Assembly: GCA_964627455.1 (NCBI GenBank)
Contig: CAZVKC010000005.1
Location: forward strand, 62,001 to 126,000
Reading direction: 5' to 3'
Length of the DNA stretch: 64,000 nt
DNA from: F-183 sp964627455
GTDB lineage: Bacteria; Acidobacteriota; Terriglobia; Bryobacterales; Bryobacteraceae
The notes beneath the pieces are model-generated. The model saw nothing but the letters and a program-made list of their open reading frames with translations, was not told where the DNA came from and made no database searches. Of the stretch, positions 54,699-63,699 are shown piece by piece. Position 1 is the stretch's first letter, and every line of letters begins with the position of its first letter. The position numbers were made by a program, and so were the translations under genes.

Positions 54699-56077
54699 GC
54701 GATCCGGTCGAGCAAGTCGATCGTGGACCGGATGTCTTCAAGCGTCGTCCGCGGATTGATCGTACACAGGCGCATGACGGTGCGGCCGGCATGTTTCGTG
54801 CTGGTCAGGAACGCATCGCCGTTTGCGTACATGGCGTCGATGATGCGGATCTGGTCCTCGTCCGATCCGCGGAAGCGAAACACGACCACCGCCATCTGCG
54901 CGGGCGACAGGATCTCCCACCGGGGCTTCGCCCGCAAGCAGGCTTCCGCTTCTTCCGCCAGCCGGAACCCGTGCTCGACCGCATGCCGGAACGCGGCAAC
55001 GCCGAACACCCGCAGCGAGAGCCACAGCTTCAGCGCGCGGAAGCCGCGAGTCAACTGAATGCCGTAGTCGCACAGGTTGACCTCGCGGTCATGCCGGTGG
55101 ACATCCGCCAGGTAATCCGGAAAGATTTGAAACGTGTTCTTCAGGTGCACCGCGTTGCGAACCAGAACGCATCCGCACTCGAACGGCTGAAACAGCCACT
55201 TGTGCGGATCGAACGAAAGGGAATCGACACGTTCGAGGCCCCGCAGCAGTTGCTTACCCCGATCGCACAAAATCGCAGCCGCGCCGTAAGCTCCGTCCGC
55301 ATGCAGCCACAAGCCGAATTCAGCGGCCATGTCGGCCAGTTCGGGGAACGGATCCACCGCGCCGGAATTCGTCGTGCCGGCATTCGCCACGATGCAGAAC
55401 GGCCGCAACCCGGCAGCGAAGTCGCGTTCGATACGCGCGCGTAAAGCCGGCAAATAGATCGCGCCACGCGAATCAGCGTCGACCTTCACCAGATGCTCGG
55501 GCCGGAAACCGATCAATCGAAAACCACGCTCGATCGACGAGTGCGTCTGTGTCGAGAAGTACGCGCGAGCGCCCGTGAAATCACCCTGCAGCTTGACCTC
55601 GCGGGCCGCAGTCAGAGCCGTGACGTTCGCCATCGATCCGCCGCTGACGAACAAACCAAGCGCCGTTTCCGGGAGTCCGCATTCCCGCCGCAGGAAGTCG
55701 ATGAGCGCAAGCTCCACGGCAATCGCGCCCGAGCCCTCGAGCCACGTGCCCGCGAAAACGTTGTATCCGGAAGCAATCGCGTCGCCGAGTGCCCCTACAT
55801 AATTGCTGGGACCCGGCACAAACGCAAAGAATCGCGGATGATCGATCGCGCCATTAAACGGCAGAACCTCATCCCGCAGCTCAGCAAACACGGCCTCGAA
55901 ATCTTCCGGCGCATCCTGCAGCTTTGCGATCAACTGCGGCCGGATCCGCCCGGGATCGGCCTTCTTTCCCGTCGAAAGCCGCGCCAGATTCGCGTACCTC
56001 TCGACAATTGCGTCAATCACCCGGTAGCCGGATGTTCGCATCTCCTCGACAGAGAGGCTCAGCGAATTCGGATCCAT
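54695..56077 (-). CDS. PLP-dependent group II amino-acid decarboxylase
   Basis: A 460-residue enzyme of the aromatic-amino-acid/glutamate decarboxylase family (fold type I). The PLP lysine is Lys293 in DPHKWLFQPFECG. Other family motifs are NYVGALGDAI, SGGSMANVTALTAAR, ANAGTTNSGAVDPF and WLHADGAYGAAA. The usual substrates are tyrosine, tryptophan, phenylalanine, DOPA or histidine; the sequence alone does not decide. It lies 3 bp behind a small gene on the same strand, and its stop overlaps the convergent TonB receptor by 4 bp. Confidence 0.9.
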   Translation of the reverse strand: MDPNSLSLSVEEMRTSGYRVIDAIVERYANLARLSTGKKADPGRIRPQLIAKLQDAPEDFEAVFAELRDEVLPFNGAIDHPRFFAFVPGPSNYVGALGDAIASGYNVFAGTWLEGSGAIAVELALIDFLRRECGLPETALGLFVSGGSMANVTALTAAREVKLQGDFTGARAYFSTQTHSSIERGFRLIGFRPEHLVKVDADSRGAIYLPALRARIERDFAAGLRPFCIVANAGTTNSGAVDPFPELADMAAEFGLWLHADGAYGAAAILCDRGKQLLRGLERVDSLSFDPHKWLFQPFECGCVLVRNAVHLKNTFQIFPDYLADVHRHDREVNLCDYGIQLTRGFRALKLWLSLRVFGVAAFRHAVEHGFRLAEEAEACLRAKPRWEILSPAQMAVVVFRFRGSDEDQIRIIDAMYANGDAFLTSTKHAGRTVMRLCTINPRTTLEDIRSTIDLLDRIA

Positions 56078-56080
56078 ACC

Positions 56081-56389
56081 TTAAGTTTCGCGCAGCACAC
56101 GCTCGATCAAGGCTTCGAGTTCCGGCTTGGCGAGGTCGGTGCTGATGAACAGCTCCTGCCGTGCTCCGGCCGCGAGAGCAATCGCTTTCCAACCGTTCAC
56201 AACAGGAACCGTCACACGCAATTCGACCTTGCCCTTGGCGTCCTTCACCGGGCGAATGACCCCGGGCACGATCGACCGGATTCGTTCCTCCGCCTCCAGC
56301 ATCCCTTCCAGGACATCGCGTAACCCGTCGATGATGCTGTGCTCGATCTTCAGCCGGCCCTGAACTTTGCGGAGGCGCATGTTTCGCAT
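56081..56389 (-). CDS. small conserved protein, possibly DUF2103
   Basis: A 102-residue basic protein. The segment LKIEHSIIDGLRDVLEGML followed by IRSIVPGVIRPV resembles DUF2103, which has been described as a predicted metal-binding family, but I am unsure of the match. The remainder is a beta-strand-rich part ending in a helix. The ATG is supported by GGAGGTG just upstream. It lies immediately before the PLP decarboxylase gene and 18 bp after the stop of a TonB receptor gene, all on one strand. Confidence 0.6.
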   Translation of the reverse strand: MRNMRLRKVQGRLKIEHSIIDGLRDVLEGMLEAEERIRSIVPGVIRPVKDAKGKVELRVTVPVVNGWKAIALAAGARQELFISTDLAKPELEALIERVLRET

Positions 56390-56407
56390 GATGCACCTCC
56401 ATTATTC

Positions 56408-59400
56408 TCAGAACACGAACTTCAGCGCCAACTGCACATCGCGCGGATCGATGCGAGTGCTGCCGATCACGCCGTAGGTCGGGGAACCGGGCGATGTACC
56501 GGGCTGCCCGAAAATCGGATGGTTCGGCAGGTTGAAGAACTCACCGCGGAATTCCAGTCGATACCCCTCGCGAATCGTCCAGCTCTTGGCGACGGACGCG
56601 TCGATCCCCATGATCGGAGGTCCGGTGAGAACATTCCGTCCGGCGTTGCCGTAGCGGTAAGCGGTGATGTCCTGCGGGCGGTTGTTCGCGACGCCCACAC
56701 GATTGGCGAAGGCGTCCAGATTAAACCACTTGCTTGGACCCCGCTGGTCGCCAGGCAGGTCGGGATTGATGCCCGTCGCGTCGGCATAGCAGGTGGTGTC
56801 GTTGTTCTGCCAGTTGCCGGGGCCGCAGAAGATCGACGCGGGGAACCCGGATTGCAGCGTAATGATGCCGCCGACGCGCCATCCCCCCAGAACCGCATCG
56901 GTGAGTGCATTCGCCGAGCCCAGGAACTGCTTGCCTTTGCCGAACGGCAGTTCATACAGGAACGAACTCGTCCAGCGATGGCGGAAGTCGAAAGCCGAAC
57001 GGCCGCGCTCTGCACGCAGGTTGTAGTTGTTCGAAGGAGTCAACGCGTCGCCGTCTGTCGTGCGGACACCGCTGCCGTTGTCGATCGACTTGCCCCACGC
57101 GTAGGAACTGAGGAGCGTAAAGCCGTGACTCAGGCGATGCTGGAACCGCACATGCAAAGCTTCGTAGCTCGAGTGCGACGGCGCGGTCATGGTCTGGACG
57201 TTCCCGTTGAGGTAGGTCCAGGGACGGCGGGAGTTCGTGGCGCCGGGGCCGGGAGGCGCGCTGTTGTACACCTGCAACCGCCGCAAGTGAATGCCGGCCG
57301 ACCCCATGTATGTGATCTCCAACGACGAATCCTGCGTGATCTCGCGCTGCACGCCGAAGGACCACTGCGCGACATACGACGACGGCTCTCCGAACTGGTT
57401 CGCAAGAATGAACGTCGGAGCGCCCACCTGTGAAAACGGTTTCGCCCAGGTCAGATTCGGCGTGGTTGAGTTCGCGACTTCATTCTGGCGGATCGTGAAG
57501 GGAATGTTGCGCACGATATCGAAGATGGCGTTGCTGATGTCGCGCACATAGTAGAGGCCGGTTCCACTGCGGATCACGGTCTTCGAGTTCAGCTGATAGG
57601 CAAGACCGACGCGGGGCGCGAAATCGTTCCAGTCGCTCTTGAACGCGCGGCGGCCAAAACGCCCGTCGCGAACCAACTGGAACGGCGGTCCCACCGGGAA
57701 CTGCGGATTTCCGGCCAGCAGGTCGCCCGTGCCCGCACGAACGAAGACGGGATTACGGCTGTTGTCCCACAGGTAGTCGATGTTCACGATTGCGTCGTGC
57801 TTGTCGTAGTAAGGCGGCTCGGCTTCCCAGCGCAGGCCGAGATTCAAGGTCAGCTTCTGGTTGATCTTCCACGCGTCCTGAATGTACAGCGCATAGTAGT
57901 TATTGCGAAAGTTCGCGATAGGAGCCCCGATCTGGCTTTCGCTGTTGCTCATCGTGCCGAGCAGGAAGTCCGCCATCGCGGATCCGCTGTACTGGCCGTT
58001 GAACGTAAACCGCCCGCGCGGCACAACGGCGCCGATCTGGTTGTAACGGAAGCGGCGGAAGTCGCCGCCGAACTTCAACTGATGGCGGCCCAGCGTCCAG
58101 GAGAAGTCATCCTTCAACTGAAAGCTGGTGTTCCAGTTCACAAACGGGCAATCGTTGCATTCGCCGATGCTCGAGAAGCCGGAGATCTGGAAGAACGGGA
58201 TCCCCCAGAACAACGGGATCGACGTATCCACGCCGGGGATCCCGAGTCCCTGCACGATGTTGTTGGTGTTGGCGCGCGTCTGGATGTTCTGCGAAACGAA
58301 GCGGTTCACCGCGAAGCGAACTTCGTTGACCTTCGTTGCGCCGAACAGTCGCGTGTTCGCGATCACCGGTTGCTTGGCGTCCACCTTGACGTCATTGCCC
58401 ATGCCGGGTGCGACGCTCGTCAGGCTCGGCAGGTATTGCGGATCACCCGCCTGGCTGTAGCGGAAGAACCAGTTCGATCGCGTCGATTCCTGGAAGTCGA
58501 TGCGCCCGTGGTACTGGTCGCTGTCGGATTTACGGCCTTCGTTGTTGATGAAGTTCAGCGCGCCGCTGCTGAGATTGGGCAGCGGGTAGAAGTCATTGAG
58601 GATTTTTGCCGAAAGCGGAATGATCCGGCTCGCCGGAAGACGGTTGCCGGCAAAAGGCTGCTTGGTGAACGGGTCGACGACCGCCGTCGAGACATTCGAG
58701 AAGTCGCCGGCGCGCTGCAGAGAATTCGGAACGACGCCGGTCGTCGTGAGCGCCTTGCGCTCGCGCAGTCCTTCATACGAGAAGAGCCAGAAGAGCCGGT
58801 TCTTCACGATCGGACCGCTCACCGTGGCGCCGAACTGATTGCGTTTGAATGGCGGGATCGGCAGGTTCGCCCGGTCGAAGAAGTTCTTCGCGTCGAGCGC
58901 GGAATTGCGCAGGAACTCGAATGCAGCGCCGTGAATGGCGTTCGCGCCGCTCTTGGTCGACACGTTGATCTGCGCAATCGCGCGGCCGTATTCGGCCTGG
59001 AAGATGCCGCTCTCGACCTTGAACTCCTGCAGCGCGTCGATCGACGGCAGCAACAGGTAGGTATTGAAATTCGGGTCGGTATTCTCTATGCCGTCGAGCG
59101 AGTAGTGATTGTAGTGAACACGCTGGCCGGCGACGTTCAACGAGAACGTATTGCGCGATCCACCCATGCGTTGCTGCCCCTGGGACGAGGAGGGTCCATT
59201 CGTCGTCGCCCCGGGAGCGAGCGACGCGAGTTGCAGGTAGTTGCGGCCATTAAGCGGCAGGTCGACAATGCGGCGATTCTCGATGACGGTGCCGAGTTCC
59301 GCCGTTTCCGCCTGCAGGACCGGAGCGCCGCCGGTCACCTGCACGGTTTCCGCCACGTTGCCGATCGTCAGGTTGAAATCCACGCGCGCGACCTGCCCGA

Positions 59401-59689
59401 CCTGTAGTTCGAGATTGTCGCGACGCTGCTTGGGAAAGCCCTTGGCGTCCACCTGCAGCGAGTACGTGCCCGGAGGCAGCGCGGGCATGTTGAACAAGCC
59501 TTCTTCGTTGGTGACGGTTTCGCGTTTCTGGTTGGTTGCGGCGTTCGTAAGGACAACCGACGCACCGGAAATGGCTGCGCCGGATGGGTCAAGGACGGAA
59601 CCTGTGATCTGGCCGGTGGGCGCTTGTGCGAAACTCCACGTGGCAAAAGCGATGAGCAAGGCAAGGCAGAGCCTGAGTTGACGTTGCAT
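56408..59689 (-). CDS. Oar-like TonB-dependent receptor
   Basis: A 1093-residue outer-membrane protein: signal peptide (LCLALLIAFATWSFAQ), a regulatory-like beta-sandwich (GQITGSVLDPSGAAISGASVVLTN, to about residue 95), a plug domain with the typical IVDLPLNGRNYLQLASLAPG, a barrel, and a C-terminal KFVF. The RTNPSGRNxxQL-like phrase after the plug is common in acidobacterial Oar proteins. I use the ATG at 59689, preceded by AGAAGGGG and matching the signal peptide; an in-frame ATG at 59713 is possible. Two small genes follow on the same strand. Confidence 0.9.
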   Translation of the reverse strand: MQRQLRLCLALLIAFATWSFAQAPTGQITGSVLDPSGAAISGASVVLTNAATNQKRETVTNEEGLFNMPALPPGTYSLQVDAKGFPKQRRDNLELQVGQVARVDFNLTIGNVAETVQVTGGAPVLQAETAELGTVIENRRIVDLPLNGRNYLQLASLAPGATTNGPSSSQGQQRMGGSRNTFSLNVAGQRVHYNHYSLDGIENTDPNFNTYLLLPSIDALQEFKVESGIFQAEYGRAIAQINVSTKSGANAIHGAAFEFLRNSALDAKNFFDRANLPIPPFKRNQFGATVSGPIVKNRLFWLFSYEGLRERKALTTTGVVPNSLQRAGDFSNVSTAVVDPFTKQPFAGNRLPASRIIPLSAKILNDFYPLPNLSSGALNFINNEGRKSDSDQYHGRIDFQESTRSNWFFRYSQAGDPQYLPSLTSVAPGMGNDVKVDAKQPVIANTRLFGATKVNEVRFAVNRFVSQNIQTRANTNNIVQGLGIPGVDTSIPLFWGIPFFQISGFSSIGECNDCPFVNWNTSFQLKDDFSWTLGRHQLKFGGDFRRFRYNQIGAVVPRGRFTFNGQYSGSAMADFLLGTMSNSESQIGAPIANFRNNYYALYIQDAWKINQKLTLNLGLRWEAEPPYYDKHDAIVNIDYLWDNSRNPVFVRAGTGDLLAGNPQFPVGPPFQLVRDGRFGRRAFKSDWNDFAPRVGLAYQLNSKTVIRSGTGLYYVRDISNAIFDIVRNIPFTIRQNEVANSTTPNLTWAKPFSQVGAPTFILANQFGEPSSYVAQWSFGVQREITQDSSLEITYMGSAGIHLRRLQVYNSAPPGPGATNSRRPWTYLNGNVQTMTAPSHSSYEALHVRFQHRLSHGFTLLSSYAWGKSIDNGSGVRTTDGDALTPSNNYNLRAERGRSAFDFRHRWTSSFLYELPFGKGKQFLGSANALTDAVLGGWRVGGIITLQSGFPASIFCGPGNWQNNDTTCYADATGINPDLPGDQRGPSKWFNLDAFANRVGVANNRPQDITAYRYGNAGRNVLTGPPIMGIDASVAKSWTIREGYRLEFRGEFFNLPNHPIFGQPGTSPGSPTYGVIGSTRIDPRDVQLALKFVF

Positions 59690-59760
59690 GGGCAACCCCT
59701 TCTGAAATTTCAACGACGGTGGCTACATACGCTATCACACTCGAATGAGGAGTCCAATGA

Positions 59761-59766
59761 TACCCT
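59761..59766 (+). promoter_or_regulatory. -10-like hexamer TACCCT for the aminotransferase gene
   Basis: TACCCT ends 7 nt before the ATG at 59774. It is the weakest match to TATAAT in the set, but the spacing fits the others. Confidence 0.3.
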
Positions 59767-59773
59767 CGGAACT

Positions 59774-60976
59774 ATGTCGAGTTCTTCGGTTGCGTCCGCC
59801 CCGGCACAGGAGTCCCGAGCCCGCTTCAAGAGTGATCGGACGGCGCATTTCACCGAGTCCGTGATTCGCGAAATGACCCGCCTGGCCGTGATTCACAAGG
59901 CCGTGAACCTTGCGCAGGGCTTCCCGGACTTCCCTGCTCCGTCGAACCTCAAGCAAGCCGCGTGCGACGCGATCAACCTCGACATCAATCAATACTCGAT
60001 CACCTGGGGCGCGAAGCCGTTCCGCGACGCCATTGCCGCGAAATACCAGCGGACCTACGGCCTCGCCTTCGATCCCGAGCGTGAGATCACGGTCTGCTGC
60101 GGATCCACCGAAGGCATGATCGCGACCCTGCTCGCCACCACGAATCCCGGCGACGAGATCATCGTCTTCGAACCGTACTACGAGAACTATCACCCGGACA
60201 CGCTGCTCTGCGGCGCGACCCGCAAACTCGTGACCCTGCGCGCGCCCGATTGGACCTTCGATCCCGACGAACTGCGCCGTGCCTTCTCGCACCGCACCAA
60301 GGCGATCATCCTCAACACGCCCAACAACCCGACAGGCAAGGTATTCTCGCGCGCGGAACTCGAATTCATCGCCGGCTTGTGCCAGGAATACGACGCCCTC
60401 GCCATCACCGATGAGATCTACGAACACATCGTGTACGAAGGCCACCAGCACGTCCCGATTCTGTCCCTGCCGGGCATGCGCGACCGGGCCATCCTCATCA
60501 ACAGCATGAGCAAGACCTACTCGGTCACCGGATGGCGCGTGGGTTGGGTGCTGGCCGCGCCGGACCTCACCGATTCGATCCGCAAGGTCCACGACTTTCT
60601 CACTGTCGGCGCCGCGTCGCCGCTGCAGCAGGCCGGCATCCAGGCGCTCTCGTCGCCCGAGAGCTATTACGCGGAACTCTCTGCCCACTACTGCGACCGC
60701 CGGGACAAGATGATGGCGATCCTCGAAGAAGCGGGACTGCGCTGCATCAAGCCTTACGGCGCCTACTATGTGATGGCCGATATCTCGGACTTCGGCTTTC
60801 CGAACGACGTGGCGTTCGTGCGCCATCTCATCGAGAACATCGGAGTGGCTGCAGTTCCGGGCTCGAGCTTCTTCGAAAATCCGGAAAACGGTAAGCATCT
60901 CATCCGCTTCTGCTTCTGCAAAAAAGACGAAACGCTCGCGCAGGCACGCGAGCGTTTGTCGAAGCTCAAGAAGTAA
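59774..60976 (+). CDS. class I/II aminotransferase (kynurenine/methionine aminotransferase-like)
   Basis: A 400-residue fold type I PLP enzyme. The Schiff-base lysine is Lys247 in NSMSKTYSVTGWRVGW; other motifs are NLAQGFPDFPAP, NQYSITWGAKPFRDA, TPNNPTGKVFS and ITDEIYEHIVYEG. The early AQGFPDFP pattern is that of kynurenine-oxoglutarate and YbdL-type methionine aminotransferases rather than AspC. The ATG is chosen because the residues upstream in the frame are a shadow of the divergent receptor gene. The stop codon directly abuts the convergent M48 gene. Confidence 0.92.
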   Translation: MSSSSVASAPAQESRARFKSDRTAHFTESVIREMTRLAVIHKAVNLAQGFPDFPAPSNLKQAACDAINLDINQYSITWGAKPFRDAIAAKYQRTYGLAFDPEREITVCCGSTEGMIATLLATTNPGDEIIVFEPYYENYHPDTLLCGATRKLVTLRAPDWTFDPDELRRAFSHRTKAIILNTPNNPTGKVFSRAELEFIAGLCQEYDALAITDEIYEHIVYEGHQHVPILSLPGMRDRAILINSMSKTYSVTGWRVGWVLAAPDLTDSIRKVHDFLTVGAASPLQQAGIQALSSPESYYAELSAHYCDRRDKMMAILEEAGLRCIKPYGAYYVMADISDFGFPNDVAFVRHLIENIGVAAVPGSSFFENPENGKHLIRFCFCKKDETLAQARERLSKLKK

Positions 60977-62353
60977 CTACTGGCGGAACTGCACCGAGCG
61001 GATCACGTCTTCGAACATCGGCCGCACCGTCTGCCATTCGCTGCTGGGCGCGATGAGCACGATGTAAAACAAGCCGTCCTGGCGAGGCGTCGTGATGAGC
61101 AGGTCCGTCTCAACCTCGTTCGGGTACGCGGACTTGGTCTGCAGCACCGTCGCCAATCCCTTGGCGCCCGCGACAGTCGTATCGTTCTGCTGCACGACCT
61201 TCATCTGCGGATCACCCTTTTGCAATTCGCGAATGAGAGCCTGCGTGTCGCGCTGCAATTGCAGGTCATTGGACTGCGGCGTGTAGTAGCTCTGCATGAT
61301 GCCGTACGCCACCGCGGATCCCTGCTGCGACTGCATGATCGCCGACCGCGGCGCAATCGTCACCGTGTGGCCGTTCTGGTCGCCGAACACTTCCCAGTTA
61401 TCCGGATAGCGGAACGCCACCGAGGCGTTGTTGAAGTCCTTGGTGCGGCCGGTCGGGCGGACCTGCGCCGGAGCGCCGCTCACCTGTGCGTTGGCAGGCT
61501 GCTGCTGCGCGGGCTTCTTGGGCGGAGGCGGCATCTTGTTGACGATCGCCTTGATGCGTTCGAACTGTCCCGAATCGCCGGTGTAGTTCTGCTTCGGCAT
61601 CAGTTGCACCAGGTCTTCGGTGCTCTTGACGCGATTGCCGGGGTTCGGGTGCGAAGCAAAGAACTCGGCCAGCTTGCTCTGCTTGCCGACCTGCGCTTCC
61701 AGCTTTTCAAAGAAGCGCGCCATTTCGATCGGATTGTAGCCGGCGTCGCTCATCATCAATGCGCCGTTGTAATCCGCCTGGCTTTCCGCGCTTCGCGAAA
61801 ACTTCATGATCAGCGAGTTGGCGCCGACTCCGATTCCCAACTGCGCCAGTTGCCCGAGCATGCTGTTACCGGCCATCGCCCCGGCAAGCGCCAACGGGAT
61901 TTGAATAATGTTGGCCTTCGACGCCTGATTGGTGCCATGACGCATCGCCACGTGCGACATCTCATGCGCCAGCACTCCCGCAAGCTGCGCTTCGTTCTCG
62001 GCAGCCTTGATCAACCCGGTGTGGACGTACATCGGTCCGCCCGGCAGGGCAAACGCGTTGATGCTCTCGTCGGCCACCAGTTTGAAGAAGTACGGGAAAT
62101 CGCCCGAGCGTTTCGACTTGGCGAGTTTGCCCCCGATCATGTTCAGATACTGAACCACTTCGGGATTGTTGACGACAACGACCTGCTTTTCGATCTCCGC
62201 CGCGGCTTCGCGCCCCAACTGGATGTCCTGGTCCTTGCTGAACAGGTTCCAACCCGGCTTCGGCTCCTTGATTTCGGGCTTCCTTTGCCCCCAGGCCGGA
62301 GCCACCGCAAGCAAACCGGCGATCAGCCATACGAACCTTGATTTCATTGGCAT
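60977..62353 (-). CDS. M48 family metalloprotease (BepA-like), secreted
   Basis: A 458-residue zinc protease with a signal peptide (VWLIAGLLAVAPAWGQ). The zinc motif is HEMSH (His130, Glu131, His134), and the third ligand is the glutamate in RSAESQADYNG. Residues about 60-270 form the peptidase. A Pro/Gln-rich linker follows near 275-300, and then a C-terminal domain of unknown role in place of the TPR domain of BepA. It probably degrades misassembled outer-membrane proteins. The ATG has GGAGGAGAG upstream; a second ATG two codons later is possible. Confidence 0.92.
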   Translation of the reverse strand: MPMKSRFVWLIAGLLAVAPAWGQRKPEIKEPKPGWNLFSKDQDIQLGREAAAEIEKQVVVVNNPEVVQYLNMIGGKLAKSKRSGDFPYFFKLVADESINAFALPGGPMYVHTGLIKAAENEAQLAGVLAHEMSHVAMRHGTNQASKANIIQIPLALAGAMAGNSMLGQLAQLGIGVGANSLIMKFSRSAESQADYNGALMMSDAGYNPIEMARFFEKLEAQVGKQSKLAEFFASHPNPGNRVKSTEDLVQLMPKQNYTGDSGQFERIKAIVNKMPPPPKKPAQQQPANAQVSGAPAQVRPTGRTKDFNNASVAFRYPDNWEVFGDQNGHTVTIAPRSAIMQSQQGSAVAYGIMQSYYTPQSNDLQLQRDTQALIRELQKGDPQMKVVQQNDTTVAGAKGLATVLQTKSAYPNEVETDLLITTPRQDGLFYIVLIAPSSEWQTVRPMFEDVIRSVQFRQ

Positions 62354-62426
62354 TTTCTACTCTCCTCCGTGAGCCTCCCCGGCGTCAGATGCGGGCGCGG
62401 AGAGGTAAGTTTCGCCCTTATACAGT

Positions 62427-62432
62427 TATAAT
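62427..62432 (+). promoter_or_regulatory. perfect -10 hexamer TATAAT for ilvE
   Basis: TATAAT ends 6 nt before the ATG at 62439, with no ribosome binding site between. This is the clearest leaderless-type promoter of the window; no good -35 is seen 16-18 bp upstream. Confidence 0.6.
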
Positions 62433-62438
62433 ACGTTC

Positions 62439-63377
62439 ATGTTGACGCCTACGAGCAAAATTTGGCATAACGGCCGCCTGATCAGTTGGGACGATGCAAA
62501 GATCCACGTCCTCTCCCATGTCGTGAGTTACGGAAGTTCGGTGTTCGAGGGTATCCGCTGTTACCACACCAAGAACGGTCCGGCGATTTTCCGCTCCCCG
62601 GAACACGCCCGGCGCCTCGTCGACTCCGCCCGTATCTACCGCATCAATGTACCCTGGACCGTCCAGCAGTTGAGTGAAGCATTCGTAGAACTCGTACGCG
62701 TCAACAAGCTTCAATCCTGCTACATCCGGCCCATCGTGCTTCGCGGCTATGGCGATGTCGGAGTGTTGCCCAAGAACGTACCCGTCGAGACCTACATTGC
62801 CTGCTGGGAATGGGGCAAGTACCTCGGCGCGGAAGCCCTGGAACAGGGCGTCGATGTCTGCATTTCGAGTTGGAACCGGCTCGCACCCAACACCTTGCCC
62901 GCGATGAGCAAGGCCGGCGCGAACTACATGAATTCCCAGCTCATCCGCATGGAAGCCGACGTCAACGGCTACGCCGAAGGCATCGCGCTCGATTCCAACG
63001 GCTATGTCAGTGAAGGTTCCGGCGAGAACATCTTCGTGATCCGCGACGGCAAGATCGTCACGCCGCCGCTGGGCGCGAGCGTCCTGCCCGGCATCACCCG
63101 CGACAGCATCATCCAGATCGCCAAGTCGCTCGACCTGCCGGTCACCGAATCGCTCGTCCCACGCGAAATGCTGTACCTCGCCGACGAAATCTTCTTCACC
63201 GGCACCGCCGCGGAAGTCACCCCGATCCGCTCGGTCGATCGCATCCAGGTCGGCGCGGGCAAGCGTGGACCAATCACCGAGAAGATCCAGAAGGCGTTCT
63301 TCGATATCGTGGAAGGCAATGCGCCGGATACGTTCGGATGGCTGACGCCGGTGGCGGAAGCGGTGGGTACGAAATAA
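62439..63377 (+). CDS. ilvE: branched-chain-amino-acid aminotransferase
   Basis: Fold type IV PLP aminotransferase, 312 residues, the last step of Leu, Ile and Val synthesis and the first of their breakdown. The PLP lysine is Lys158 (AMSKAGANYMNSQL), and the family landmarks HVLSHVVSYGSSVFEGIRCY, YIRPIVLRGYGDVG, ALDSNGYVSEGSGENIF and EIFFTGTAAEVTPIR are intact. The ATG lies 6 nt after a perfect TATAAT. A large imperfect inverted repeat begins at the base after the stop codon. Confidence 0.96.
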   Translation: MLTPTSKIWHNGRLISWDDAKIHVLSHVVSYGSSVFEGIRCYHTKNGPAIFRSPEHARRLVDSARIYRINVPWTVQQLSEAFVELVRVNKLQSCYIRPIVLRGYGDVGVLPKNVPVETYIACWEWGKYLGAEALEQGVDVCISSWNRLAPNTLPAMSKAGANYMNSQLIRMEADVNGYAEGIALDSNGYVSEGSGENIFVIRDGKIVTPPLGASVLPGITRDSIIQIAKSLDLPVTESLVPREMLYLADEIFFTGTAAEVTPIRSVDRIQVGAGKRGPITEKIQKAFFDIVEGNAPDTFGWLTPVAEAVGTK

Positions 63378-63468
63378 GGAAGAAGTAGAGAAGCGCAAAG
63401 GGCGCGGCGCGCACCACCGTCGAGTCAGAAGAAGTTCCGCGCCGCGCTCCGTTTTGCGCGTTTCTTCC
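63378..63468. repeat. 91-bp imperfect inverted repeat behind ilvE
   Basis: Three paired blocks: 63378-63384 with 63462-63468 (7 bp), 63393-63399 with 63453-63459 (7 bp) and 63402-63411 with 63438-63447 (10 bp, GCGCGGCGCG), around a 26-base loop. No T-run follows, so it may be a factor-dependent terminator, an mRNA-stabilising end or part of an RNA. Confidence 0.7.
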
Positions 63469-63479
63469 AAATTGATCAG

Positions 63480-63540
63480 TTTGCAGGAGACGGACGATGG
63501 CCACCTCCCCCGAGATCTCCATCCGAGCCGTCCCTGCAAA
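63480..63540. repeat. 61-bp imperfect inverted repeat
   Basis: TTTGCAGG (63480-63487) pairs with 63533-63540, GACGG (63489-63493) with 63528-63532, and GATGG (63496-63500) with 63519-63523, around an 18-base loop. It lies between the large ilvE hairpin and the terminator-like hairpin. Confidence 0.65.
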
Positions 63541-63564
63541 GGATCTGCAGTCAGTTGTAACAGG

Positions 63565-63603
63565 AAAGGCCACGGTGGAAAAGAACATTCGTGGCCTTTT
63601 CCC
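63565..63603 (+). terminator. factor-independent terminator-like hairpin
   Basis: AAAGGCCAC (63565-63573) pairs with GTGGCCTTT (63591-63599) around a 17-base loop, and the sequence continues TCCC after the run of four T. It is the only terminator-like structure I found in the window. It would end a transcript from ilvE or from a small RNA in this gap. The remaining gap to nagA (63604-63699) holds two DnaA-box-like sites and a TTAGAC/GTCTAA inverted repeat. Confidence 0.55.
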
Positions 63604-63659
63604 TTGTAATCCACAGGATCTTTTCCTTGTGTTGTGAAAGACTTGGAAGCCGGCGCCTG

Positions 63660-63686
63660 TTAGACTCCTGTGGATAACCGGTCTAA
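63660..63686. promoter_or_regulatory. inverted repeat TTAGAC-N15-GTCTAA upstream of nagA
   Basis: Arms at 63660-63665 and 63681-63686, the second ending 13 bp before the nagA start codon. A perfect DnaA-box-like TGTGGATAA (63669-63677) lies between them. It could be an operator for an amino-sugar regulator, but no such gene is in view. Confidence 0.35.
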
Positions 63687-63699
63687 AAACATCGACAAC

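Noticed and set aside
57797..59407. 536-codon plus-strand frame opposite the third TonB receptor
   Set aside because: Shadow frame of a clearly recognisable receptor.
62418..63614. 398-codon minus-strand frame over ilvE and the gap behind it
   Set aside because: It runs antisense through a complete ilvE and then through the hairpins of the intergenic region; no motif and no plausible start signal.
63607..63677. Replication origin suggested by two DnaA-box-like sites
   Set aside because: Only two boxes, no AT-rich unwinding region, and none of the usual origin neighbours (dnaA, dnaN, gidA, rpmH) in the window.
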